In this document: positions 1 to 5,771 of the stretch, piece after piece
Numbering within the stretch: position 1 is the first letter of the stretch
Layout of the letters: every line of letters starts with the position of its first letter
DNA from: Clostridia bacterium
GTDB taxonomy: Bacteria > Bacillota > Clostridia > Oscillospirales > CAG-272
NCBI GenBank assembly: GCA_900754175.1
Contig: CAAEBS010000066.1
Coordinates: 1-8,487, forward strand
DNA length: 8,487 bases
Direction: 5' to 3'
The notes under the pieces: generated by a model
What the model was told of the DNA's origin: nothing
Database searches by the model: none
What the model saw: only the letters and a program-made list of their open reading frames with translations
Translations under genes and position numbers: made by a program

Positions 1-26
1 AACTTTTCTCCAGAAAAGTTTTCCCC
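1..26. repeat. Palindrome truncated by left window edge (possible terminator or dispersed repeat)
   Basis: The first 20 bases form a perfect inverted repeat: AACTTTTCT, two bases CC, then AGAAAAGTT. The right arm continues as TTCCCC, so the full palindrome would probably begin with GGGGAA just outside the window. It lies 8 bp beyond the stop codon of the minus-strand surface protein gene, where a terminator for that gene, or a bidirectional terminator shared with a gene to the left, would be expected. Only half of the outer arm is visible, so the extended pairing is inferred. Confidence 0.45.
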
Positions 27-33
27 AGCAATC

Positions 34-1335
34 TCAACTGTTAATATAACGCATCAGACTTGTCAGAATTTCTGCCGCATCGCTCCGGGTCACTTCGGAC
101 AGGGGGGATATGCTTCCGCCCTCCGCCTTCATAATACCCATAGCGTTGACTGCCGCCATAGAGGAAGCCGCCCATGCGGGGACCTCGCCGGCATCCTTGA
201 ATACCGGTGCAATCGTAGGAGTAGCGGCGTTGAGGATATTTCCGAGCATGACAGCCGCTTCTGCACGGGTAATGGCACGGTCGCCCTCAAAGCAGAGCTT
301 TCCGTCCACGCTTACGCCCTTGATATAACCAAGCTCGTATGCGGCGGCGATATAGCCTTTCATGTATCCCGGGATCTCATCGTCGTCGGCAAAAACCGTC
401 TTTGCACTTTGGCTTTCCTGGGTGATGCCGATTGCGTTCATTGCCATGACCGTGAATTCCGCACGGCTCACCGTCTGATCCGGATAAAAGTAAGTGGCGT
501 TTCCGATCTGCGTCCCGCTCATAATACCTGCCTCGGTCATGGTCAGGGCGGCGTTGTAGCAGGGTTTATCCAGAATGTCGGTGTAGACCACCGAGGAGGT
601 CGGCTTCTCCACCGTCAGAGACACCGTGGCGCAGGCACTGTAATTGCCGTAAATATCCCGTGCCACGTAGGTGAACGAATCCTTGCCGGAGTAGTTTGCA
701 CTCGGCGTAAAGGTGTAGTCGCCGCTCTGGCGGTCGGCGAGGATCAGAATTCCGGAGGTGGGATAGCTGACGATCTCGATCTGCGTCGGGTCGCCGTCCG
801 GATCGTAGCAGGGGAGCGTGCCGTACAGCGTGATGTTGCGGTGCGTGCTGACGTTCAGCGAGGTTTTCGGAACACTGCTCAGCGTGGGCGCATAGTTGGC
901 ACGGTCCAGCAGATAAAGCTTGCAGGTCATCTCGTAGGGAGCGCTTCCGACACGGAAGCGGAAAGAGCTTGTGGCAATGTCGCCCTTGGCGGTGTAGCTG
1001 AGAAGCGACAGATCGGCACCGCTCACCGTCTGACCGGCGTTGACGACCGTACTGCCGACCCGAAGCTCGCCGTCGGTGACGGGCGGAAGCTGGGTAATGG
1101 TGATCTGCTCCACCTTGGAAAGGTTCATGTTGCGGGCAAAGTCGTCCCCGTCAAAGCGGACGCTGTTTCCTTTCATTGCCGCTTTTGCCATGGAATTCTG
1201 TTCGGCAAGCACGCAGAGCGCCGGCGACACCAGCGCATCCGGCTCCTTGGCACCGATGTTCAGAGAAGCCGTGGCAATGGCGGTCAGGACCAGGAAAAGC
1301 AGACCGAAGGAAAATAAAACGGTTCTTTTTTTCAT
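34..1335 (-). CDS. Secreted SLH-domain surface protein with Ig/cadherin-like modules
   Basis: This 433-residue protein is predicted to be exported and held on the cell wall. Residues 1-23 look like a signal peptide: a KKR start, a hydrophobic core, and a possible cleavage after ATA at 21-23. Residues about 68-145 and 148-243 resemble two beta-sandwich modules of the cadherin-like/Big_9 kind; the second has the typical YDPDGDP (177-183) and DYTFTP...DSFTYVARD pattern. Three SLH repeats follow at about 250-304, 312-370 and 377-431, with SRAE, TRAE and TRSD in the usual motif position. SLH repeats in this family bind secondary cell-wall polysaccharide. The chosen start encodes MKKRTV and has GGGAGG 10 bases upstream; an in-frame ATG six codons earlier lies on top of that ribosome binding site and is less likely. 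The gene is divergent from the neighbouring SLOG gene. No catalytic domain is recognisable, so an adhesive or structural role is inferred. Confidence 0.85.
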   Translation of the reverse strand: MKKRTVLFSFGLLFLVLTAIATASLNIGAKEPDALVSPALCVLAEQNSMAKAAMKGNSVRFDGDDFARNMNLSKVEQITITQLPPVTDGELRVGSTVVNAGQTVSGADLSLLSYTAKGDIATSSFRFRVGSAPYEMTCKLYLLDRANYAPTLSSVPKTSLNVSTHRNITLYGTLPCYDPDGDPTQIEIVSYPTSGILILADRQSGDYTFTPSANYSGKDSFTYVARDIYGNYSACATVSLTVEKPTSSVVYTDILDKPCYNAALTMTEAGIMSGTQIGNATYFYPDQTVSRAEFTVMAMNAIGITQESQSAKTVFADDDEIPGYMKGYIAAAYELGYIKGVSVDGKLCFEGDRAITRAEAAVMLGNILNAATPTIAPVFKDAGEVPAWAASSMAAVNAMGIMKAEGGSISPLSEVTRSDAAEILTSLMRYINS

Positions 1336-1459
1336 TGCGGTAAATCCTCCCATACAGGTTCATAACAACGATTCTGTTACAGTCTATAAGACCGGCGGCG
1401 TTTTTATGCCGGATTCCGGGTAAAAAAATCGCAAACCACTTTCTTTTTCGGCAAAAATG

Positions 1460-1468
1460 TGGTATATT
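1460..1468 (+). promoter_or_regulatory. Candidate extended -10 promoter for the SLOG gene
   Basis: TGG followed by TATATT at 1463-1468 matches an extended -10 element (TGn plus a 5 of 6 -10 box). No good -35 hexamer is visible 16-18 bp upstream, which is tolerated by extended -10 promoters. Transcription would begin near 1475, giving a leader of about 35 nt before the start codon at 1510. Confidence 0.4.
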
Positions 1469-1495
1469 ATATAGAGTGGCAGGATATTTTTTCAG
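1466..1495 (-). promoter_or_regulatory. Candidate promoter for the SLH surface protein
   Basis: On the minus strand a perfect TATAAT occupies 1471-1466, with CTGAAA (4 of 6 matches to TTGACA) 18 bp upstream at 1495-1490. The leader to the start codon would be about 120 nt. The same AT-rich patch serves as the candidate -10 for the plus-strand gene, so the two polymerases would compete. The -35 is weak and this is a sequence match only. Confidence 0.35.
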
Positions 1496-1509
1496 CTGGG
1501 GGTGACAGA

Positions 1510-1992
1510 ATGGGTGAACGACTGATCTGCTGTTTTACGGGACACCGGCGCATCCGACCGGAGATCATGCCGGAGCTGTCGGCGCTGTTGGATCGGGTCC
1601 TCGATACCCTGATCAACGACGGCGTGACCGAGTTCCGCACCGGCGGCGCCGTGGGCTTTGACACGCTGGCGGCACTCAAGGTGCTGGAAAAGCGGGAAAA
1701 ATACCCGCAGATAAAGCTTGTGCTGTATCTGCCGTGCCGGAACCAGGCGGAGCGGTGGGACGCCGAAAGTCAGGCGTTTTACTCCCACATTCTCACCGAG
1801 GCGGACGGCATGGTTTACGTCTGCGAGCGCTACCGTGCGGGGTGTATGCAGGAAAGAAACCAGAGACTGGTGCAGGGAAGTCATTTCTGCATCGGTTACT
1901 GTACCTCTGCCCGGGGCGGAAGCGCCTATACGCTGGATTATGCGAGGAACCACGGCTTGCGGGTCATCAATCTTTCCGCCATGCTGAAATGA
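1510..1992 (+). CDS. SLOG-superfamily (YpsA/DUF1273-like) protein
   Basis: This 160-residue protein matches the short SLOG/YpsA-like family, which has a Rossmann-like fold related to lysine decarboxylase-like proteins and is thought to bind nucleotide-derived ligands. Diagnostic segments are FTGHR (9-13), the glycine-rich FRTGGAVGFDTLAA (42-55), CMQERNQRLV (112-121) and RGGSAYTLDYA (136-145), in family order and at near full length. The start is set by GGGGGTGA just upstream of ATG 1510; a 17-codon in-frame extension to 1459 would begin inside the candidate promoter and is rejected. The product is probably cytoplasmic, with no signal peptide or membrane segment. It stands alone between a divergent surface-protein gene and a new promoter, with no clear terminator after it. 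YpsA of Bacillus has been linked to cell division, but orthology to this shorter form is not assured, so its function is unknown. Confidence 0.85.
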   Translation: MGERLICCFTGHRRIRPEIMPELSALLDRVLDTLINDGVTEFRTGGAVGFDTLAALKVLEKREKYPQIKLVLYLPCRNQAERWDAESQAFYSHILTEADGMVYVCERYRAGCMQERNQRLVQGSHFCIGYCTSARGGSAYTLDYARNHGLRVINLSAMLK

Positions 1993-2040
1993 TTTTTTGC
2001 CGTTTGCAGTGTGATTTCGGGGAATTCGGGAGAAAATATC

Positions 2041-2069
2041 TTGACTTTTCCGGATTTCAGCGATATAAT
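2041..2069 (+). promoter_or_regulatory. Strong sigma-A-type promoter of the rpiR-led operon
   Basis: TTGACT at 2041-2046 (5 of 6 matches) and TATAAT at 2064-2069 (6 of 6) are separated by the ideal 17 bp. Transcription should start near 2076, giving a leader of nearly 90 nt before the rpiR start. This is the best promoter in the window and probably drives the rpiR-flavoprotein pair and possibly cmk and beyond. Confidence 0.8.
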
Positions 2070-2085
2070 AAATTAGGATAAACAG

Positions 2086-2098
2086 GGCTTTGAAAGCC
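2086..2098. promoter_or_regulatory. Candidate operator: 13-bp dyad just downstream of the promoter
   Basis: GGCTTT-G-AAAGCC is a perfect 6-bp inverted repeat with a one-base centre, lying at about +11 to +23 of the predicted transcript. A regulator bound here would block initiation or early elongation, and the next gene encodes an RpiR-type repressor-like protein. A second palindrome, CGTCCGGACG at 2131-2140, lies further into the leader. Assignment as an autoregulatory site is inferred from position only. Confidence 0.35.
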
Positions 2099-2163
2099 AT
2101 GAAATTTCAGAAAAGAAAGGATGCGGGGACCGTCCGGACGATTTGCGACCGGCGGTGCACGGC

Positions 2164-3042
2164 ATGACTGCGGTGTTTATGAAACCGAATCTGCTGACAG
2201 AAATTGAAGAGAGACTGCCCACCTTTTCCAAGGGACAGAAGCTGATATCCAATTATATCATGGAAAATTACGATAAGGCGGCATATATGACGGCGGCAAA
2301 GCTTGGGCGCATCGTCAATGTTTCGGAATCCACCGTCGTGCGCTTTGCCATAGAGCTGGGCTATGCGGGCTATCCGGAATTTCAGCACGCCCTCCAGGAG
2401 ATCGTGCGCACCCGCCTGACCTCCTTTCAGCGGATGGAGGTCACCAATAACCTCATCGGCGACGGAGACATTCTGAGCAAGGTGCTCCTTGCCGATTCCG
2501 ACAAGATCAAGCACACGCTGGAAGAGATCGACCGGACCGCCTTTGAAGCGGCGGTGGAAAATATCGTCCGTGCCAGAAACATCTATATCATCGGCGTCCG
2601 TTCCTCCTCGTCGCTTGCGGGCTTTCTCAGCTATAATCTGAGAATGATTTTTGACAACACACGCTTTGTGCAGACCACCTCCGGCAGTGAGATGTTCGAG
2701 CAGATCATGAGCATCGGAAAGGGTGACTGCATGATCGCTATCAGCTTTCCCCGGTATTCCTCCCGTATCATCAATGCGGTGGACTTTGCCGGACACGCCG
2801 GGGCAGACGTGATCGCCCTGACCGACAGCGCCATGTCGCCGATTGCGAGAACGGCGGATCAGGTGCTGATCGCCAAGAGCGATATGGCGTCCTTTGTGGA
2901 CTCTCTGGTGGCGCCTCTGAGCATCATCAACGCCATGATCGTGGCGCTTGCCATGAAAAAGCAGGAGGAGCTTCAGGTCCGTCTGCGCCAGTTGGAGCAG
3001 ATCTGGGACGAATACGACGTATACGACAAGAACCAGGGATGA
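2164..3042 (+). CDS. MurR/RpiR-family transcriptional regulator
   Basis: This 292-residue protein has the full RpiR architecture. Residues about 6-82 form the N-terminal helix-turn-helix domain (FSKGQKLISNYI, then VNVSESTVVRFAIELGYAGYPEF). Residues about 128-265 form a SIS phosphosugar-binding domain with the loop GVRSSSSLAG at 144-153 and ISFPRYSSR at 193-201. RpiR proteins usually sense sugar phosphates; the ligand here cannot be read from sequence, and no sugar-metabolism gene is adjacent. The start is uncertain: ATG 2164 has GGCGGT seven bases upstream and is preferred, but ATG 2179 (MKPNLL) also fits family N-termini, and a TTG at 2143 is possible. The gene follows a strong promoter and ends 4 bp before the flavoprotein gene, so the two are co-transcribed. 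Family is certain; specificity is unknown. Confidence 0.9.
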   Translation: MTAVFMKPNLLTEIEERLPTFSKGQKLISNYIMENYDKAAYMTAAKLGRIVNVSESTVVRFAIELGYAGYPEFQHALQEIVRTRLTSFQRMEVTNNLIGDGDILSKVLLADSDKIKHTLEEIDRTAFEAAVENIVRARNIYIIGVRSSSSLAGFLSYNLRMIFDNTRFVQTTSGSEMFEQIMSIGKGDCMIAISFPRYSSRIINAVDFAGHAGADVIALTDSAMSPIARTADQVLIAKSDMASFVDSLVAPLSIINAMIVALAMKKQEELQVRLRQLEQIWDEYDVYDKNQG

Positions 3043-3046
3043 GGAT

Positions 3047-4300
3047 ATGACGGAGATACGGAAAATTGCAGTGGTCGGGGGCGGCGCCGCCGGGATGATG
3101 GCGGCGGTTTTTGCCGCACGGCAGGGAGCTGAGGTCACGCTGATCGAGCACATGGACGCCTGTGGCAGAAAGCTGAGGATCACCGGAAAGGGGCGGTGCA
3201 ACCTGACCAACGACTGCACCCTGGAGGAATTTCTTCCGAACGTTCCCACCAACCCGAGGTTTCTTTACAGCGCCCTCCGCTTCTTTTCCACCGAGGACAC
3301 CAAAGGCTTTTTCACCGATGCCGGGGTGCCGCTGAAGGTGGAGCGGGGCAGACGGGTTTTCCCCGTGTCCGACCGGGCGGCTGACGTGGTGAGTGCCATG
3401 ATCTCGGCTTGCCGCCGGGAGGGGGTGCACTTCCTGCACGGCAGAGTGGATTCGCTTGTTTTGCAGGACGGTGCGGTTGCCGGCGTCCGGTGCGGTGAGC
3501 AGGTTGTGCCCGCCGACGCCGTGATCGTCTGCACCGGCGGTCTTTCCTACCCGCAGACCGGCTCGCAGGGGGACGGTTACCGCCTGGCGGAACTTGCCGG
3601 ACATACGGTGATCCCTCCACGCCCCTCGCTGGTGCCGATCACCTCGCACAGCCGGATCTGTCCGGAGTTGCAGGGGCTTTCGCTGAAGAACACGGCTATG
3701 ACGGTGACCCGCACGGCAGACCGGAAGGTGGTGTATGAGGATTTCGGGGAAATGATGTTCACTCATTTCGGCATTACCGGTCCCATGGTCCTTTCCGCTT
3801 CGGCGCATCTGCCGGACATTGCGCCCGGAAAATACGAGGCACATTTCAATCTCAAGCCTGCGCTGGATGAAAAAACGCTGGACAACCGTCTGCTCGGGGA
3901 TTTTGCACGGTACGCCAATAAGGATTTCACCAATGCGCTGGGCGATCTGCTCCCGCACAAGCTGATTCCGGTGGTGATTGCTCTGTCGGGCATTCCGCCA
4001 CGGAAAAAGGTGAATTCGGTCACACGGGAGGAGCGCTATGCGCTTGCCGGTGTAATCCGGGGGCTGACGGTGCCGCTTGACGGTTTCCGCCCTATCCGGG
4101 AGGCGATCGTGACCAAAGGAGGAGTGTCGGTCCGGGAGGTCGATCCCAAAACCATGGGATCCAAACTCTGCAAAGGTCTTTATTTCGGCGGCGAGGTGCT
4201 GGACGTGGACGCCTATACCGGCGGGTACAATCTTCAGATTGCCTTTTCCACGGGTGCACTTGCCGGCTTTTCTGCGGCAAATGCCGGTCGGAACCCATAA
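3047..4300 (+). CDS. BaiN/HI0933-family FAD-dependent oxidoreductase
   Basis: This 417-residue flavoprotein carries an N-terminal dinucleotide-binding motif GGGAAG (11-16) ending in E34, the family signature GRKLRITGKGRCNLTN (40-55), a mid-chain CTGGLSYPQTG segment, and the C-terminal FAD-contacting stretch GGEVLDVDAYTGGYN around 381-395. Length and motif order are those of a complete HI0933-type protein (YhiN/BaiN group). It is cytosolic, with no signal peptide. One family member from a gut Clostridium has been reported to act on bile-acid intermediates, and the family has also been labelled aminoacetone oxidase, but it is widespread and the substrate of this protein is unknown. The ATG lies 4 bp after the rpiR stop with GAGG immediately upstream, so translation is probably coupled. 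The gene is followed by a 75-bp gap containing a hairpin before cmk. Confidence 0.9.
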   Translation: MTEIRKIAVVGGGAAGMMAAVFAARQGAEVTLIEHMDACGRKLRITGKGRCNLTNDCTLEEFLPNVPTNPRFLYSALRFFSTEDTKGFFTDAGVPLKVERGRRVFPVSDRAADVVSAMISACRREGVHFLHGRVDSLVLQDGAVAGVRCGEQVVPADAVIVCTGGLSYPQTGSQGDGYRLAELAGHTVIPPRPSLVPITSHSRICPELQGLSLKNTAMTVTRTADRKVVYEDFGEMMFTHFGITGPMVLSASAHLPDIAPGKYEAHFNLKPALDEKTLDNRLLGDFARYANKDFTNALGDLLPHKLIPVVIALSGIPPRKKVNSVTREERYALAGVIRGLTVPLDGFRPIREAIVTKGGVSVREVDPKTMGSKLCKGLYFGGEVLDVDAYTGGYNLQIAFSTGALAGFSAANAGRNP

Positions 4301-4324
4301 AGAAATCAAATCAATAATACGGGA

Positions 4325-4361
4325 TTTTCTCCGGCGCTTTCCGGGGGCTTTCCGGAGAGAA
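4325..4361 (+). promoter_or_regulatory. Hairpin with internal direct repeat upstream of cmk
   Basis: TCTCCGG at 4328-4334 pairs with CCGGAGA at 4352-4358, and three further outer pairs (one G-U) extend the stem to 4325-4361. Its foot touches the cmk ribosome binding site AAGGAG (4360-4365). GCTTTCCGG occurs twice, at 4336-4344 and 4347-4355, so alternative registers are possible. There is no T-run directly after the stem, so a simple terminator is unlikely. A role in RNA processing or translation control is inferred. Confidence 0.4.
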
Positions 4362-4375
4362 GGAGTTTTAGTTTT

Positions 4376-5056
4376 ATGTTGAAAATTGCGATTGACGGAC
4401 CCGGCGGTGCCGGAAAAAGCACCGTGGCAAAGGCGGTGGCAAAGGAGCTTGGCATCGTGTACGTCGATACCGGGGCGCTCTACCGGACGGTGGGGCTTTA
4501 TGTGGACCGCAAGGGCGTGGATCCGCACGACAGTGCGGCTGTGGCGGCGCTTCTGCCGGAAATCCGGCTGGAGCTGACCTACGAGAACGGCAGTCAGCAC
4601 GTTCTGCTCAACGGAGAGGACCCGGGGGACGCTATCCGTACCCCGAAGATGTCGATGTATGCCTCCGCCGTGTCGGCGATTCCCGCCGTGCGGGAATTTC
4701 TGCTGGAGACCCAGCGGCGGATCGCACGGGAGCAGAGCGTTGTCATGGACGGTCGGGATATCGGAACGGTGATCCTGCCGGACGCCGAGATCAAGATCTT
4801 TATGACGGCGTCTCCCGAGTGCCGGGCACGCCGGCGCTATGAGGAGTTGATCGCAAAGGGACAGAGAACCACCTACGAGGCGGTTCTGGAGGAGATGAAC
4901 CAGCGGGACTATCAGGACAGCACCCGGACGGTTGCGCCCGCTGAGGCGGCTGCTGACGCCGTTCTGCTGGACAACACCGGAATGACCCTGGAGGAAAACG
5001 TAGAGGCGGTGATCACGCTGGTGCGCCGCTATGCGGAATCGGAGGCAAGAATATGA
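4376..5056 (+). CDS. cmk: (d)CMP kinase
   Basis: Cytidylate kinase transfers phosphate from ATP to CMP or dCMP, feeding CTP/dCTP pools needed for nucleic acids and CDP-activated lipids. The 226-residue length is normal for the bacterial enzyme. The P-loop GPGGAGKST is at 8-16. The CMP-binding region DTGALYR (31-37), the VVMDGRDIGTVILPDA segment (122-136), and the C-terminal RDYQDSTR (177-184) contributing a conserved arginine are all intact. The start is set by AAGGAG ten bases upstream of ATG 4376. The stop codon overlaps the start of the acyltransferase gene (ATGA, 5053-5056), pointing to translational coupling. The order cmk-plsC-ispH/rpsA is a recurrent arrangement in Clostridia, which supports both this call and the next two. 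Confidence 0.97.
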   Translation: MLKIAIDGPGGAGKSTVAKAVAKELGIVYVDTGALYRTVGLYVDRKGVDPHDSAAVAALLPEIRLELTYENGSQHVLLNGEDPGDAIRTPKMSMYASAVSAIPAVREFLLETQRRIAREQSVVMDGRDIGTVILPDAEIKIFMTASPECRARRRYEELIAKGQRTTYEAVLEEMNQRDYQDSTRTVAPAEAAADAVLLDNTGMTLEENVEAVITLVRRYAESEARI

Positions 5057-5733
5057 AAAAGGATTCCGGCAAGGGTGGAAAACGGGAAAAGGAAAGCGTT
5101 TTTTACCGGGTGTGCTACGCCATTTTTTCGGGGATCGTGGGCTTTCTTTTTCAGATCCGTGTGATCGGAGCGGAAAACGAGCCGCAGGAGGGCGGATTTA
5201 TCGTGTGTGCCAATCATACCGCCGCCTCCGACCCCGTTGTGGTGTGCAAGGCGTTCCGCCACCACCAGATCTGTTATATGGCGAAAAAAGAACTGTTCCG
5301 CATCCCGTTGTTTTCCGGATTCATCCGGAAGCTGGGCGCCTTTCCGATCGACCGTGGCGGCAGTGACGTGGGCGCTATCCGCAAGGCGGTCTCGCTGGTG
5401 GAGGAAGGGCATTGCATGGGAATTTTTCCGCAGGGACACCGGTACCCGGGGGTCGATCCCCGTACCACCCCCACCAAAAACGGCGCCGCTCTGATCTGCA
5501 CCCGCACTCACGCCAACGTGGTGCCGGCATATATCCTGCGGAAAGGCAACCGCCCGAGACTTTTCCGCCGTACATACGTCATTATCGGCAAAATGATTCC
5601 TTTTGAGGAGCTGGGCTATGACCCGGAGGCACCGGCAGGCGAGTACGCAAGAATCACGGGAGTGATTTTTGACCGGGTCTGCGGACTCGGCGAGGAGTTT
5701 GCGGCGTCTCACTCCAAAAAGAAGAAAAAATAA
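5053..5733 (+). CDS. plsC: 1-acyl-sn-glycerol-3-phosphate acyltransferase (PlsC family)
   Basis: This 226-residue protein belongs to the PlsC acyltransferase family, which acylates lysophosphatidic acid to phosphatidic acid at the cytoplasmic membrane. Motif I is NHTAASD (54-60), giving the catalytic H55-x4-D60 pair. Motif II is GAFPIDR (95-101), motif III is FPQGHR (125-130), and motif IV is VVPAYI (156-161). Motif III normally reads FPEGTR, so the usual glutamate is glutamine and threonine is histidine here. The N-terminus is lysine-rich and followed by a hydrophobic membrane-associating stretch at 17-34; the C-terminus ends in five lysines. The start codon overlaps the cmk stop. Since the catalytic pair is intact, an active enzyme is likely, but acyl donor and exact acceptor are not determinable. 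Confidence 0.92.
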   Translation: MKKDSGKGGKREKESVFYRVCYAIFSGIVGFLFQIRVIGAENEPQEGGFIVCANHTAASDPVVVCKAFRHHQICYMAKKELFRIPLFSGFIRKLGAFPIDRGGSDVGAIRKAVSLVEEGHCMGIFPQGHRYPGVDPRTTPTKNGAALICTRTHANVVPAYILRKGNRPRLFRRTYVIIGKMIPFEELGYDPEAPAGEYARITGVIFDRVCGLGEEFAASHSKKKKK

Positions 5734-5736
5734 GGT

Positions 5737-5761
5737 CGTCCTATCCTGCCGGATAGAGACG
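5737..5761 (+). promoter_or_regulatory. Hairpin filling the plsC-ispH gap
   Basis: CTATCC (5741-5746) and GGATAG (5751-5756) form a perfect stem around a TGCC tetraloop. CGTC (5737-5740) and GACG (5758-5761) extend it by four pairs past a single bulged A at 5757. The 3' foot merges with the ispH ribosome binding site GGGGAG (5761-5766). With no T-run it is not a terminator; it may tune ispH translation or act as an mRNA processing or stability element. Confidence 0.45.
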
Positions 5762-5771
5762 GGGAGTACCT

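Noticed and set aside
409..1317. 302-residue plus-strand open frame opposite the SLH surface protein
   Set aside because: The minus-strand frame has a signal peptide, Ig-like modules and three SLH repeats; this one has none and is Arg/Gly/His-rich.
2121..2207. Possible 28-codon upstream ORF in the rpiR leader (ATG 2121)
   Set aside because: AGAAAGG lies directly against the ATG with no spacing, the peptide shows no leader-like codon runs, and it overlaps the rpiR start out of frame. It could be revisited if ribosome profiling shows occupancy.
3047..4300. Naming the flavoprotein as a bile-acid enzyme (BaiN)
   Set aside because: The family is broad and the gene sits with housekeeping genes rather than any bai cluster; only the family-level call is supported.
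4290..4318. AATAAT (4313-4318) as a -10 for a cmk promoter
   Set aside because: The -10 is fair but no usable -35 (GGAACC at 17 bp) or TGn extension accompanies it.
2927..4600. Long 557-residue open frame on the minus strand antisense to rpiR, the flavoprotein gene and cmk
   Set aside because: It is the mirror of three well-supported genes, has low-complexity Arg/His/Pro/Gly-rich composition typical of antisense frames in GC-rich DNA, and shows no recognisable domain.
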